The translations under genes were made by a program, and so were the position numbers. From Blastococcus sp. TF02A-30 (GTDB lineage: Bacteria; Actinomycetota; Actinomycetes; Mycobacteriales; Geodermatophilaceae), in the NCBI RefSeq assembly GCF_003319185.1, contig NZ_QOHJ01000007.1, positions 124,001-188,000 of the forward strand: 64,000 nt of DNA, in the 5' to 3' direction. The notes beneath the pieces were generated by a model. That model was not told the DNA's origin, ran no database searches, and saw nothing but the letters and a program-made list of their open reading frames with translations. Below, one piece after another: positions 27,473 to 37,188 of the stretch (within the stretch, counting starts at the first letter, position 1; every line of letters starts with the position of its first letter).

Positions 27473-28738
27473 GTGGACCTCACCCGCGCCGCCGCCGAGG
27501 AGCTCGACGCCGCCGATCCGCTGGCCTCCTTCCGCTGCCGCTTCGCCGGTGCCGACGACGAGGGCCCCGACCGGCTGCTCTACCTGGACGGCAACTCGCT
27601 CGGCCGGATGCCGCTGGACACCCCGGCGGCGGTCTCCCGGGTGGTCGAGCAGGAGTGGGCGCGCGGGCTGGTCGGCTCGTGGTCGCGGTGGATCGGCACC
27701 GCCGCCCGCCTGGGCGACCGGCTCGGCGCCGGCGTCCTCGGCGCGGGTCCCGGCCAGGTGCTGGTCGGCGACTCGACCACGGTGAACCTCTACAAGCTGC
27801 TGGTCGCCGGCGCGGCGGCGCGGCCCGGTCGCGACGTGCTGGTCTGCACGGCCGACGACTTCCCCACCGACCGCTACGTCGTCGCCGGGGTGGCCGAGGC
27901 GCGGGGCATGACGGTGCGCGAGATCGAGGCCGACATCGACCAGGGCCCGGACCCGGCGGTGCTCGCCGCGGCGCTGGACGAGCGGGTCGCCGTCGTCGTC
28001 CTGTCGCTGGTGGCCTACCGCTCCGGCGGGCTGGCCGACGTCGCCGCGATCACGCGGGTGGTGCACGACGCCGGGGCGCTGGTGCTCTGGGACCTCTCGC
28101 ACGCCGTCGGGGCGGTGCCGGTGGACCTCGACGCCGCCGGCGCCGACCTGGCCGTCGGCTGCTCGTACAAGTACCTGAACGGTGGGCCCGGGGCGCCGGC
28201 GTTCCTCTACGTGCGCCGGGACCTGCAGGAGGAGCTGCGCTCCCCCATCCAGGGCTGGTTCGGGCAGAAGGACCAGTTCGACATGGGGCCGGTCTACGTC
28301 CCGGCCGACGGCGTCGAGCGGTTCGGCGTGGGGACGCCGCCGGTGATCGGCATGGCCGCGGTCGAGGTGGGCGTGGAGCTGATCGCCGAGGCCGGGATCG
28401 AGCGGCTGGCCGCCAAGGGCCGGACGATGACCGACCTGGTCGTAGCGCTCGGCGACGAGTGGCTGGCCCCGCAGGGGGTGGCGCTGGCCTCGCCGCGGGA
28501 CGCGGCCCGCCGCGGCTCGCACGTCACCTTCGCCCACCCGCAGGCCTGGCAGCTGACCCAGGCGCTCATCGACCGCGGCGTGGTGCCCGACTTCCGGACC
28601 CCGGACCGGGTGCGGCTCGGGCCGGCGCCGCTCTACACCCGGTTCGTCGACGTCTGGGACGCCATGGACCGGTTCCGCGCGATCCTGGCCGACCGCACGT
28701 ACGAGGCCTTCCCGGCGGAGCGCGCCCGCGTCACCTGA
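27473..28738 (+). CDS. kynU: Kynureninase
   Basis: The 421-residue PLP fold-type I enzyme has the kynureninase hallmarks LYLDGNSLGRMP, WDLSHAVGAVPVDL and CSYKYLNGGPGAPAF, with Lys233 as the PLP lysine. It cleaves kynurenine to anthranilate and alanine in tryptophan catabolism. Neither tryptophan dioxygenase nor kynurenine formamidase is in the window, so the rest of the pathway must be elsewhere. It is an insert relative to the mycobacterial gene order. Confidence 0.93.
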   Translation: MDLTRAAAEELDAADPLASFRCRFAGADDEGPDRLLYLDGNSLGRMPLDTPAAVSRVVEQEWARGLVGSWSRWIGTAARLGDRLGAGVLGAGPGQVLVGDSTTVNLYKLLVAGAAARPGRDVLVCTADDFPTDRYVVAGVAEARGMTVREIEADIDQGPDPAVLAAALDERVAVVVLSLVAYRSGGLADVAAITRVVHDAGALVLWDLSHAVGAVPVDLDAAGADLAVGCSYKYLNGGPGAPAFLYVRRDLQEELRSPIQGWFGQKDQFDMGPVYVPADGVERFGVGTPPVIGMAAVEVGVELIAEAGIERLAAKGRTMTDLVVALGDEWLAPQGVALASPRDAARRGSHVTFAHPQAWQLTQALIDRGVVPDFRTPDRVRLGPAPLYTRFVDVWDAMDRFRAILADRTYEAFPAERARVT

Positions 28739-28740
28739 GA

Positions 28741-29604
28741 TCAGTCGGGTTCCGGGACGCCGATCGGGTTGCCCGCCGCCCAGTCACCGGCGGCAACGAC
28801 CGCCCGGCGCACCGGCCCCAGCAGCTCGGCCAGCCGCCTGGCCCGCTCCTCGCCCAGCTCCCGCCACGGCCCGAGCGCCAGCCGGTCGGTGTCGGCCTCG
28901 ACCCCGGCGACCACCGACCGGCCCTCCGCGGTCAGCTCGCCGCCGTCCAGCCACCCGCGGTCGCGGAGCGCCTCGGCGGCGTCGTCCCACTGCCCGTCGT
29001 CGAACCCGCGGGCCCGCTGCAGCCACTCCCGGTCGGTCCGCCCGGCCGCGACGGCGAGCACGTGCGACTCCAGACCGGAGATGTCCCGCTGGAGCAGGGC
29101 GGCGTTGTGGCCGTCGCCGCGGTGCTCGCGCAGCGTGCTGAGCGCCTGCCAGAGGGCCAGGTGGGCCTCCCGCGGACGATCGAGGGCCGCGTTGGCCGCG
29201 GCGAGCGGGCGACCCGACGCACCGACGGCCGTCGCGGCGGTCCAGGCCAGGTCGGCGGCCTGCTCCGCCTCGGACGCGGAGACCCAGTCCCCGCCGAGGA
29301 CCCGCCGGACCGCGGCGTCGACGCCGGCCAGCCGGGCGTCGAGCGCCGCGGCCGGGGTCACGACGTCCCAGATCCCGGGCACCGCACGCGCGACGAACCC
29401 CGGTGCGAACCCGTAGAAGGCGGCGACGACGACCGGCGCCCCCACCGGACCGAGCGGCGCGGCGCGCATGGCGAAGTAGCCGCGCCAGAAGCCGCGCAGC
29501 CCGCGCTCCTCCGCGGCGGTGCGGCTCTCCGCCGCGAAGTAGGTGAGCGCGTGGTACGGCTCGGCGATCGCCCAGAGCCGGCGCGCGGTGGTCGGGGTCG
29601 TCAT
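28741..29604 (-). CDS. SCO6745-family helical protein
   Basis: The 287-residue all-helical protein reads RRLWAIAEPYHALTYFAAESR at the start, then GFWRGYFAMRAAPLGPVGAPVVVAAFYGFAPGFV, and a C-terminal winged-helix-like part (ALRDRGWLDGGELTAEGRSV). This matches a widespread actinobacterial family named after Streptomyces SCO6745, whose function is unknown. Its ATG overlaps the stop of the HNH endonuclease gene (ATGA), and it ends 2 bp from the kynU stop. Confidence 0.78.
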   Translation of the reverse strand: MTTPTTARRLWAIAEPYHALTYFAAESRTAAEERGLRGFWRGYFAMRAAPLGPVGAPVVVAAFYGFAPGFVARAVPGIWDVVTPAAALDARLAGVDAAVRRVLGGDWVSASEAEQAADLAWTAATAVGASGRPLAAANAALDRPREAHLALWQALSTLREHRGDGHNAALLQRDISGLESHVLAVAAGRTDREWLQRARGFDDGQWDDAAEALRDRGWLDGGELTAEGRSVVAGVEADTDRLALGPWRELGEERARRLAELLGPVRRAVVAAGDWAAGNPIGVPEPD

Positions 29605-30206
29605 GCCGAGACGCTCTCGGGGACGCCCAGCCACTCGCGCCAGCGCGGGTCGACGGTGCGGTGGCCGAGCAGCCGCCAGGCGGCTCCGCTCGGCGTCCGC
29701 GGCGGGTGCGGCAGGTGCCAGCCCAGCTCGGCCAGCGACCGGTCGGCCTTCGTGTGGTTGCAGCGCCGGCAGGCGGCGACGACGTTGTCCCAGGTGTGGG
29801 TGCCGCCGCGGCTGCGGGGCACGACGTGGTCGATGCTGGTCGCCGAGCCGCCGCAGTACACGCAGGTCGACCCGTCGCGGGCGAAGACCGCCCGCCGCGA
29901 CAGCGGGACCGACGCCGGGTACGGCACGCGGACGTAGCGGGTCAGCCGGGCGACGACGGGCACCGGGAGGCTGAGCGTGGCGGCGTGGACGACGTCGGCG
30001 GCGGAGTCGACCGGCTCGGCCTTCTCCGCCAGCACGAGCACGATCGCCCGCCGGCTGGAGACGACGCACAGCGGTTCGTACGTCGCGTTGAGCAGCAGGG
30101 TGGCGCCGGTGGTGCCCGCGGAGGGCACGGGGGCGAGCGGTGGGGCGGGGTCGCGGCGCGGGCCTGGGTGACCCGCCGTCGACGACCCAGGCGCGGAACG
30201 CGGCAC
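29601..30206 (-). CDS. HNH endonuclease domain protein
   Basis: The product has up to 201 residues. The core begins GATLLLNATYEPLCVVSSRRAI, and the HNH zinc-finger nuclease is FARDGSTCVYCGGSATSIDHVVPRSRGGTHTWDNVVAACRRCN (written here in parts: CVYC, IDHVVPRSRGG, CRRCN). This is the chromosomal Rv2469c-type family found in nearly all actinobacteria and is not part of a phage. DNA nicking or repair is presumed. The true start may be downstream at an in-frame GTG near residue 27, as the first 26 residues are low in conservation. Confidence 0.85.
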   Translation of the reverse strand: MPRSAPGSSTAGHPGPRRDPAPPLAPVPSAGTTGATLLLNATYEPLCVVSSRRAIVLVLAEKAEPVDSAADVVHAATLSLPVPVVARLTRYVRVPYPASVPLSRRAVFARDGSTCVYCGGSATSIDHVVPRSRGGTHTWDNVVAACRRCNHTKADRSLAELGWHLPHPPRTPSGAAWRLLGHRTVDPRWREWLGVPESVSA

Positions 30207-30337
30207 GGATCACCTCCGGACGCCCCGGACCGCCGGGTGCTGCGCGACCCGCGGGCGGAGCCCATTCTGCCCGGAACGGCGCGGTCCGCGCTGGCCGTCG
30301 CCCCGGGAGGGTCGGCGGCGGCGGTTAGCGTGCAGGC

Positions 30338-32413
30338 ATGCGCTACCCCGAGGCCCCCCGGCTCGACCTCGTCGAGGACCTGCACGGACACGCCGTCGCC
30401 GACCCCTACCGCTGGCTCGAGGACCCCGCCGACGCACGCACGCAGGCGTGGAGCGAGGCGCAGGACGCGCTCGCCGCCGAGACCCTCGGGGCCCTCCCGC
30501 TCCGCCCCGCCTTCGCCGCGCGCCTGGAGCAGCTCGTGCACGCCGGCGCGGTCGGGGTGCCGGTGTGGCGCGGCGAGCGGGCCTTCTCCACGCGCCGCGA
30601 CCCGGGTCAGGAGCACGCCGTGCTGCGGGTGCGCGAGGCCGACGGCAGCAGCCGCGTGCTGGTCGACCCCATGGCGCTGGACCCGGAGGGCACCACGACC
30701 CTCGACGCGTGGTCGCCGTCCTGGGAGGGCGACCGGCTGGCCTACCAGGTCTCCACCGGCGGCGACGAGGAGTCGCGGCTCTACGTGCTCGACGTCGCCA
30801 CGGGCGAGGTGCTCGACGGGCCGATCGACCGCTGCCGCTACTCCCCCGTCGCCTGGCTGCCCGGCGGCGAGGAGCTCTTCTACGTCCGCCGCCTGGCTCC
30901 CGACCAGGTGCCGGCCGGCGAGGAGCAGTTCCACCGCCGGGTGTGGCGCCACCGGGTGGGCGGCGACCCCGACGGCGACCTGCTCGTGCACGGTGAGGGC
31001 AGTGATCCGTCCAGCTACTTCGACGTGCACACCAGCCGCGACGGCCGCTGGCTCGTCGTCTCCCGATCCGTCGGGACCGCCCCGCGCGACGACGTCTGGC
31101 TCGCCGATCTCGCCGGGGACGGCGCGCTGCGCGACCTCCAGGTGGGCGTCGACGCCCGGACGACGGCGTGGGTGGCACGCGACGGCCGGCTGTGGCTGTT
31201 CTCCGACCGCGACGCCCCGCGCAGCCGGCTGGCGGTCGCCGACCCGGCCGATCCGTCGACGTGGCAGCCGCAGGGGTGGCGGGATGTCGTCCCGCAGCAG
31301 GACGGCGCGGTCCTCACCGACGTCGCGATCGTCGACGGCCCCGAGGGCGGGCTGCAGGTCCTGGCCGTGCACGCCGTCGACGCCACCGACCGGCTGTCGG
31401 TCTGGGCCGCGGACGGGACCGGCCGGCTCGGGCAGGTCACCGGGCTCGGGGCCGGCAGCATCTCCGGGGTCACGTCCCGGCCGGAGGGCGGCAGCGAGGC
31501 GTGGGTGGGCCACACCGACTTCGCCACCCCGCCGTCGGTGCTGCGCTGGGATGCGTCCGCCCCCGAGGCGCTGCAGCCCTGGGAGTCCGCCGACGTCGCC
31601 GGCGAGGTGCCCGCCGTGCACGTCGTGGAGACCCACGCGACGTCGGCCGACGGCACGCCGGTGCACGTGTTCGTCCTCTCGGCGGCCGGGACCCCCGACC
31701 GGCCCCGGCCGACCGTCCTGTACGGGTACGGCGGCTTCAACGTGTCGCTCACCCCGGCGTACAGCGCCCAGGCCCTCGCCTGGGTCGCGGCCGGCGGCGT
31801 GTGGGCGGTCGCCAACCTGCGCGGTGGCTCGGAGCACGGCGAGGAGTGGCACCGCGCCGGCATGCGCGAGCGCAAGCAGAACGTCTTCGACGACTTCGCC
31901 GCCGCGGGTGAGCACCTCGTCGCCCAGGGCTGGACGTCGCACGAGCAGCTGGGGATCTTCGGCGGCTCCAACGGCGGGCTGCTCGTCGGCGCGAGCCTGA
32001 CCCAGCGGCCCGACCTGGCGGCCGCGGTGGTGTGCTCGGCACCGCTGCTCGACATGGTGCGGTACGAGCTGTTCGGGCTGGGCCGCACCTGGAACGACGA
32101 GTACGGCACGGCGGCGGACCCGACGGAGCTGGGCTGGCTGCTGGGCTACTCGCCCTACCACGCGGTGCGCGAGGGCAGGGCCTACCCGGCGGTGCTGCTC
32201 ACGACGTTCGAGTCCGACACCCGGGTCGACCCGCTGCACGGCCGCAAGCTGGCCGCCGCGCTTCAGCACGCGACGACCGCGGAGGCGCCGGTCGTGCTGC
32301 GCCGCGAGACGTCGGTCGGGCACGGGGCGCGGGCGGTGAGCCGCACCGTCGGGCTGGCCGCCGACCAGCTGGCCTTCCTGGCCCGCTACACCGGGCTCAC
32401 GTCGGAGGGGTGA
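30338..32413 (+). CDS. Prolyl oligopeptidase family S9 serine peptidase
   Basis: The 691-residue protein has an N-terminal beta-propeller (about 1-400) and a C-terminal alpha/beta-hydrolase. The nucleophile is Ser544 in FGGSNGGLLV, with Asp631 (TRVDPLHG) and His662 (VGHGARA) completing the triad. It cleaves short peptides after proline or basic residues, probably in the cytoplasm since no signal peptide is seen. TTAGCGT lies 6 nt before the ATG, a leaderless pattern. It is divergent from the HNH gene. Confidence 0.92.
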   Translation: MRYPEAPRLDLVEDLHGHAVADPYRWLEDPADARTQAWSEAQDALAAETLGALPLRPAFAARLEQLVHAGAVGVPVWRGERAFSTRRDPGQEHAVLRVREADGSSRVLVDPMALDPEGTTTLDAWSPSWEGDRLAYQVSTGGDEESRLYVLDVATGEVLDGPIDRCRYSPVAWLPGGEELFYVRRLAPDQVPAGEEQFHRRVWRHRVGGDPDGDLLVHGEGSDPSSYFDVHTSRDGRWLVVSRSVGTAPRDDVWLADLAGDGALRDLQVGVDARTTAWVARDGRLWLFSDRDAPRSRLAVADPADPSTWQPQGWRDVVPQQDGAVLTDVAIVDGPEGGLQVLAVHAVDATDRLSVWAADGTGRLGQVTGLGAGSISGVTSRPEGGSEAWVGHTDFATPPSVLRWDASAPEALQPWESADVAGEVPAVHVVETHATSADGTPVHVFVLSAAGTPDRPRPTVLYGYGGFNVSLTPAYSAQALAWVAAGGVWAVANLRGGSEHGEEWHRAGMRERKQNVFDDFAAAGEHLVAQGWTSHEQLGIFGGSNGGLLVGASLTQRPDLAAAVVCSAPLLDMVRYELFGLGRTWNDEYGTAADPTELGWLLGYSPYHAVREGRAYPAVLLTTFESDTRVDPLHGRKLAAALQHATTAEAPVVLRRETSVGHGARAVSRTVGLAADQLAFLARYTGLTSEG

Positions 32414-32437
32414 TGTCGGCGGTGCGTCGCTGACATC
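32412..32437 (+). terminator. Hairpin after the prolyl oligopeptidase gene
   Basis: GATGTCGGCG and CGCTGACATC form a 10-bp stem with one mismatch around a 6-nt loop. It begins inside the TGA stop codon and precedes the MFS gene, so it may separate the two transcripts. Confidence 0.5.
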
Positions 32438-32482
32438 CGAGACGGCACCTGCAAGTATTTCCGCCGTGATGAGCAGGTCACG

Positions 32483-33808
32483 GTGCGTCATTCCGACCGG
32501 CGAGGGGGCACGCTGACAGCCGAGGTGCCGGGGAGCGGCTCGTCGCCGCGCCCGGCCGATCGGCCGGCGACCTACCGCGAGGTCTTCGGCGTCCCCGAGT
32601 TCCGGCCCCTGTTCGGCACGTTCCTGCTCTCGACCGCCGGCGACGAACTGGCCCGCGTCGCGCTGACCGTGCTCGTCTACCAGCGCACCAGCTCGCCGCT
32701 GCTGTCGGCGCTCACCTTCGCGATCAGCCACTTCCCGTGGCTGATCGGCGGTCCGCTGCTCTCGACCCTGGCCGACCGGCTCCCCCGCCACCGGGTGGTC
32801 ATCGGCGCCGACGCCGTGCGGGCGGTGCTGCTCGGCCTCATGGCCGTGCCGGGGATGCCGCTGCCCGTGCTGCTGGGCCTCCTGCTGCTGGTCTCGCTGT
32901 GCGCGCCACCGTTCGAGTCGGCCCGGTCCGCGCTGATGGCCGACGTCCTCGAGGGTGAGCGGTACGCGCTGGCGACGTCGCTGACCACGATCACCCTCCA
33001 GGTCGCGCAGGTCGTCGGATTCCTGGTCGGTGGCGCGCTGGCGGCCCTGCACCCCTCGACGGCGCTGGCGATCGACGCGGTCACCTTCGCCGTCTCCGCG
33101 CTGTGGCTGTGGGCCCGGCTCGAGCGGCGCCCGGCACCGGCCACGAGCGAGACGGGGACGCCCCGGTCGCTGTGGCGGGACACCACCGAGGGGCTGCGGT
33201 TCATCGGCTCCACGCCGCGGATGCTGGCGATCATGGCGGTGCTGTGGGTCGGCGCGCTGTTCGGCAACGCCTGGGAGGGCATCGCCGCGCCGCTCACCGA
33301 CGAGCTGGGCCGCGGATCCATGGCGCTCGGCGTCCTCCTGGCGGCCAACCCGGCGGGCATCGTCGTCGGCGGGCTGGTGCTGGGCCGGTTCGTGCCCTCC
33401 GCCCGGAGGGAACGCCTGGTCGTGCCGCTGGTCCTGCTGTCGCTGGCGCCGCTGCTGATCGCCGGCCTGGTCGCGGCGGAGGGCGCCGTCCCGTTCGGGG
33501 CGGTCCTGGCCCTGCTGTTCCTCTCCGGGCTGGGCGCCACCTGGCTGATCCCGCTCAACGTGTCCTTCGTCCAGGCCGCGCCGGCCGCCTACCGGGGGCG
33601 CGCGTTCGGTGTCGCGGTGAGCGGGCTCTACGGCGTGCAGGGCATCGGTGCGCTGCTGGCCGGCCTCACCGCCGAGGGGCTGCTGCCCAGCAGCGTGCTG
33701 GCGCTGTGCGGCGGCCTCGGAATGATCGCCGTCGCCCCGGCGCTGGTCTCCTACCGACGGACGCAGCAGCGGACGGCGATCGAGGCTGAGGGAGCACCAC
33801 GAGCATGA
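32483..33808 (+). CDS. MFS transporter, macrolide/enterobactin exporter-like
   Basis: The 441-residue protein has about 12 membrane segments. [36 protein letters not shown] and [19 protein letters not shown] are typical of the MFS_3/MefA-EntS group of exporters. The substrate is unknown. The GTG at 32483 has a weak AGG upstream. Its stop overlaps the ATG of the globin gene (ATGA), an unusual coupling of an exporter with glbO. Confidence 0.85.
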   Translation: MRHSDRRGGTLTAEVPGSGSSPRPADRPATYREVFGVPEFRPLFGTFLLSTAGDELARVALTVLVYQRTSSPLLSALTFAISHFPWLIGGPLLSTLADRLPRHRVVIGADAVRAVLLGLMAVPGMPLPVLLGLLLLVSLCAPPFESARSALMADVLEGERYALATSLTTITLQVAQVVGFLVGGALAALHPSTALAIDAVTFAVSALWLWARLERRPAPATSETGTPRSLWRDTTEGLRFIGSTPRMLAIMAVLWVGALFGNAWEGIAAPLTDELGRGSMALGVLLAANPAGIVVGGLVLGRFVPSARRERLVVPLVLLSLAPLLIAGLVAAEGAVPFGAVLALLFLSGLGATWLIPLNVSFVQAAPAAYRGRAFGVAVSGLYGVQGIGALLAGLTAEGLLPSSVLALCGGLGMIAVAPALVSYRRTQQRTAIEAEGAPRA

Positions 33809-34221
33809 GCGGGTCGAGGCGGTCGTTCTACGACGAGGTCGGCGGGCACGCGACCTTCGACCGGCTGGTGGCCCGGTTCTACGCCCTCGTGCGCACCGAC
33901 CCGGTGATCGCGCCGCTCTACCCCCAGGACGACTGGGAGGGCGCCGAGACCCGGCTGCGGATGTTCCTCGAGCAGTACTGGGGCGGGCCGGGCACCTACT
34001 CCGAGCAGCGCGGGCACCCCCGGCTGCGGATGCGGCACGCGCCGTTCGCGATCGGGCCGGCCGAGCGCGACGCCTGGCTGCGGCACATGCGCAGCGCCGT
34101 CGACTCGCTGGAGCTGACGCCCGAGCAGGACGCGACGCTGTGGGGCTACCTCGAGATGGCCGCGGCGAGCATGCAGAATCGTTTCCCGGCAGACGCCGGC
34201 GGGGACATGTCCCCCCGCTGA
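33805..34221 (+). CDS. glbO: Group II truncated hemoglobin
   Basis: The 138-residue globin has [19 protein letters not shown] at the start, YP and W residues of the group II pocket ([19 protein letters not shown]), and the proximal heme ligand His78 in [10 protein letters not shown]. It binds O2 and may handle NO or peroxide. It is the positional counterpart of Rv2470 (glbO), directly before the aglA-like glucosidase as in M. tuberculosis. Confidence 0.93.
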   Translation: MSGSRRSFYDEVGGHATFDRLVARFYALVRTDPVIAPLYPQDDWEGAETRLRMFLEQYWGGPGTYSEQRGHPRLRMRHAPFAIGPAERDAWLRHMRSAVDSLELTPEQDATLWGYLEMAAASMQNRFPADAGGDMSPR

Positions 34222-34285
34222 GCCGCCTCCCCGAGCAGCGCCGCCCGGGCCCTCCCCCGCACGTCCGCACATCCCAAGGAGCCCG

Positions 34286-35860
34286 GTGCACACGCCTGCG
34301 CACGTCCGCCCCACCGACTGGTGGCGCGAGGCCGTCTTCTACCAGGTCTACATCCGCAGCTTCGCCGACGGGAACGGCGACCGCGTCGGCGACCTCGCCG
34401 GCCTGCGGGCCAAGCTGCCGTACCTGCGCGACCTGGGCGTCGACGCGCTCTGGATCACGCCGTTCTTCCCCTCGCCGATGGCCGACCACGGCTACGACGT
34501 CGCCGATCCGCGCGACGTCGAGCCGGTCTTCGGCAACCTCGCGCTGTTCGACGCCATGCTGGCCGAGGCCCACGAGCTGGGCCTGTGGGTGACCATCGAC
34601 CTGGTCCCGAACCACAGCTCGCACGAGCGCGAGTGGTTCCAGGCGGCGCTGGCCGCCGGCCCCGGCTCGCCGGAGCGCGCTCGCTACCTGTTCCGCGAGG
34701 GCACCGGTCCGGACGGCGCCGAGCCGCCGAACAACTGGCCTTCGGTCTTCGGCGGTCCCGCCTGGACCCGCGTTCCGGACGGCCAGTGGTACCTGCACAT
34801 CTTCGCGCCGGAGCAGCCGGACCTGAACTTCGCCAACCCCGAGGTGGTCGCCGACCTCGAGGAGACGATGCGGTTCTGGCTGGACCGGGGTGTCGACGGC
34901 TTCCGCATCGACGTCGCCCACGGCATGGCCAAGCCCGACGGGCTGCCGGACATGGTCCCGATGGACGACACCGGTCTGCTCGACGACCACGGCCCGGGTG
35001 ACCACCGCTTCGACAACGACGGCGTGCACGTGGTGCACCGGAAGATCCGCGCGGTGCTCGACCAGTACCCCGGCACGATGGCCGTGGGCGAGGTCTGGGT
35101 GTCCGACGACGACCGGCTGGCCCAGTACCTGGCCCCCGACGAGCTGCAGCTGGCGTTCAACTTCAAGCTGCTGACGGCGGACTGGTCGGCCGACGAGATG
35201 CGCGACGCCATCGATCACTCGCTGGCCGCGGTCGGGCAGACGCCCGCGCCGGCCTGCTGGGTGCTGTCCAACCACGACCGCCCGCGGCACGTCACCCGCT
35301 ACGGCGACGGCGAGGTCGGCACCCGGCGGGCCCGCGCCGCGGCGCTGCTGCAGCTGGCCCTGCCCGGGGTCGCCTACCTGTACAACGGCGACGAGCTCGG
35401 CATGCCCGACGTCGACCTGCCCGACGAGGCCCTGCAGGACCCGATGTGGTTCCGGTCCGGCGGTGCCGAGCGGGGGCGCGACGCCTGCCGCATCCCGGTG
35501 CCGTGGTCGGGGACGCAGCCGTCGTACGGCTTCTCGTCCGACGCGGAGACGTGGCTGCCCATGCCGCGGGGGTGGGCGGGCCTGACCGCGGAGGCGCAGG
35601 AGCGCGACCCGGCGTCGATGCTGTCGCTGTACCGAGCCGCGCTGGAGCTGCGCCGGTCGGACGCCGTCTCCGGCGACGGGCTGGAGTGGCTCCCCGCGCC
35701 GGACGGTTGCCTGGCGTTCCGCCGGCCCGGTGGGCTGGTGTGCCTGGTGAACTTCTCCGGCTCCCCGGTGCCGCTGCCCGAGGGGCGGGTGCTGCTCGCC
35801 AGCGCGGACGTCGCCGGGGGTTCGCTGCCCGGGGATGCGGCCGTGTGGCTGCAGGCCTGA
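34286..35860 (+). CDS. aglA: Alpha-glucosidase, GH13 family
   Basis: The 524-residue GH13 enzyme has the four conserved regions: TIDLVPNHSS, GFRIDVAHG with nucleophile Asp209, MAVGEVWV with acid/base Glu269, and LSNHDRPRH with Asp331. The substrate loop and lack of a signal peptide fit a cytoplasmic oligo-alpha-glucosidase acting on maltose, trehalose-like or isomalto-oligosaccharides. AAGGAG precedes the GTG start. It corresponds to Rv2471 by position. Confidence 0.92.
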   Translation: MHTPAHVRPTDWWREAVFYQVYIRSFADGNGDRVGDLAGLRAKLPYLRDLGVDALWITPFFPSPMADHGYDVADPRDVEPVFGNLALFDAMLAEAHELGLWVTIDLVPNHSSHEREWFQAALAAGPGSPERARYLFREGTGPDGAEPPNNWPSVFGGPAWTRVPDGQWYLHIFAPEQPDLNFANPEVVADLEETMRFWLDRGVDGFRIDVAHGMAKPDGLPDMVPMDDTGLLDDHGPGDHRFDNDGVHVVHRKIRAVLDQYPGTMAVGEVWVSDDDRLAQYLAPDELQLAFNFKLLTADWSADEMRDAIDHSLAAVGQTPAPACWVLSNHDRPRHVTRYGDGEVGTRRARAAALLQLALPGVAYLYNGDELGMPDVDLPDEALQDPMWFRSGGAERGRDACRIPVPWSGTQPSYGFSSDAETWLPMPRGWAGLTAEAQERDPASMLSLYRAALELRRSDAVSGDGLEWLPAPDGCLAFRRPGGLVCLVNFSGSPVPLPEGRVLLASADVAGGSLPGDAAVWLQA

Positions 35861-35874
35861 TCCGGGGCCTCCGG

Positions 35875-35880
35875 TAGCTT
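35875..35880 (+). promoter_or_regulatory. Leaderless -10 box of bioY
   Basis: TAGCTT ends 7 nt before the GTG at 35888, only 14 bp after the glucosidase stop, so bioYMN can be transcribed on its own. No BirA-type palindrome was seen next to it. Confidence 0.5.
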
Positions 35881-35887
35881 CCGGCGG

Positions 35888-36454
35888 GTGAAGTCCAGGG
35901 ATCTCGCCTACGTCGCGCTGTTCGCCGCCATCGTCGCGGTGCTCGGTCTGGTGCCGCCGGTGCCGGTACCCGGGCTGCCCGTGCCCATCACCGCCCAGAC
36001 GCTCGGCGTCATGCTCGCCGGGTCGGTGCTCGGCGCGAAGCGCGGCGGGCTGGCGCTGCTGGCGTTCCTGGCCGTGGTCGCGGTCGGCCTGCCGGTCCTC
36101 TCCGGCGGCCGGGGCGGGCTCGGCGTCTTCGTCGGGCCCACCGCGGGCTACCTGTACAGCTGGCCGATCGCCGCGTTCGTGATCGGGCTGCTCACGCAGC
36201 TGTTCTGGCGCCGGTTCAACCTGGCCTGGGCGCTGATCGCGAACATGGTCGGCGGCATCCTCGTCATCTACGCGATCGGCATCCCGTTCACCGCCCTGTA
36301 CGGCGACATCTCGCTGTGGGCGTCGTTCACCGGGTCGTTCACGTTCATCCCGGGCGACCTGGTGAAGGCGGTCGCCGCCTCGGTGGTGGCCGTGGCGGTG
36401 CGCCGCGCCTACCCGGTGATCGAGCTGCCGGGCCGGCGCGCCACCGCGGGCTGA
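35888..36454 (+). CDS. bioY: Biotin ECF transporter S component BioY
   Basis: The 188-residue membrane protein has the BioY pattern VPITAQTLGVMLAGSVLGAKRGGLALLAFLAV and GGRGGLGVFVGPTAGYLYSWPIAAFVIG, with six hydrophobic segments. It binds biotin at the membrane for uptake. The energizing ATPase and T component follow immediately, forming a bioYMN operon. Confidence 0.93.
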   Translation: MKSRDLAYVALFAAIVAVLGLVPPVPVPGLPVPITAQTLGVMLAGSVLGAKRGGLALLAFLAVVAVGLPVLSGGRGGLGVFVGPTAGYLYSWPIAAFVIGLLTQLFWRRFNLAWALIANMVGGILVIYAIGIPFTALYGDISLWASFTGSFTFIPGDLVKAVAASVVAVAVRRAYPVIELPGRRATAG

Positions 36455-36456
36455 CC

Positions 36457-37188
36457 GTGCGCTGGGGACGGCGCCCGGCCGCGCTCGAGGAGGCGCCGTC
36501 CGTCGAGCGGACGGGCATCGAGCTGCGCGACGTCGTCCACTCCTACGGCGACCGCACGGTGCTGACCGGGGTGTCGCTGACCCTGACCGAGCGGCGGGTC
36601 GGCGTCATCGGCGCCAACGGCTCGGGGAAGAGCACCTTCGCCCGGCTGCTCAACGGGTTGGTGCTGCCCACCGAGGGCACCGTGCTGGTGGACGGGCTGG
36701 ACACCGCGACCCGTGCCCGCGAGGTGCGCCGGCGGGTCGGGTTCGTGTTCCAGGACCCGGACGCGCAGATCGTGCACCCGACGGTCGCCGAGGACCTCGC
36801 GTTCGGGCCGACGAACCAGGGTGTGCCGGCCGACGAGATCGAGCGGCGGGTCGCCGACGTGCTCGACCGCTACGGGCTCGCGGGGCACCGCGACCACCCG
36901 GCCCACCTGCTCAGCGGCGGCCAGAAGCAGCTGCTGGCCATCGCCGGGGTACTGGTCATGCGGCCGGAGCGGATCGTGTTCGACGAGCCGACGACGCTGC
37001 TCGACCTCGCGAACGCCCGCCGGGTGGCGCGGGTGATCGAGGAGCTGCCGCAGGACGTCGTCGTCGTCAGCCACCACCTCGAGCTGCTGGACGGGTTCGA
37101 CCGGGTGCTGGTGTTCGAGGACGGCCGGGTGGCCGCCGACGGCCCGCCGGCCGAGACGGTGCCCTGGTACACGGCGAGGATGGGTTGA
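36457..37188 (+). CDS. bioM: ECF transporter ATPase BioM
   Basis: The 243-residue ABC ATPase has Walker A GANGSGKST (52-60), Q-loop VFQDPDAQI, signature LSGGQKQ (152-158), Walker B IVFDEP and a His switch in VVSHH. It powers biotin import by BioY. The GTG start at 36457 is 2 bp after the bioY stop. An extra 18-residue N-terminus precedes the usual first strand. Confidence 0.93.
   Translation: MRWGRRPAALEEAPSVERTGIELRDVVHSYGDRTVLTGVSLTLTERRVGVIGANGSGKSTFARLLNGLVLPTEGTVLVDGLDTATRAREVRRRVGFVFQDPDAQIVHPTVAEDLAFGPTNQGVPADEIERRVADVLDRYGLAGHRDHPAHLLSGGQKQLLAIAGVLVMRPERIVFDEPTTLLDLANARRVARVIEELPQDVVVVSHHLELLDGFDRVLVFEDGRVAADGPPAETVPWYTARMG

Noticed and set aside
29601-30206. HNH endonuclease as a phage or homing element
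   Set aside because: It is the Rv2469c-type core actinobacterial gene in conserved order, with no phage genes nearby.
29942-35290. Very long minus-strand open frame opposite the prolyl oligopeptidase, MFS, globin and glucosidase genes
   Set aside because: It is antisense to five clear genes, has a shadow amino acid composition (Arg/Pro/Gln-rich) and no domain; GC-rich DNA produces such frames.
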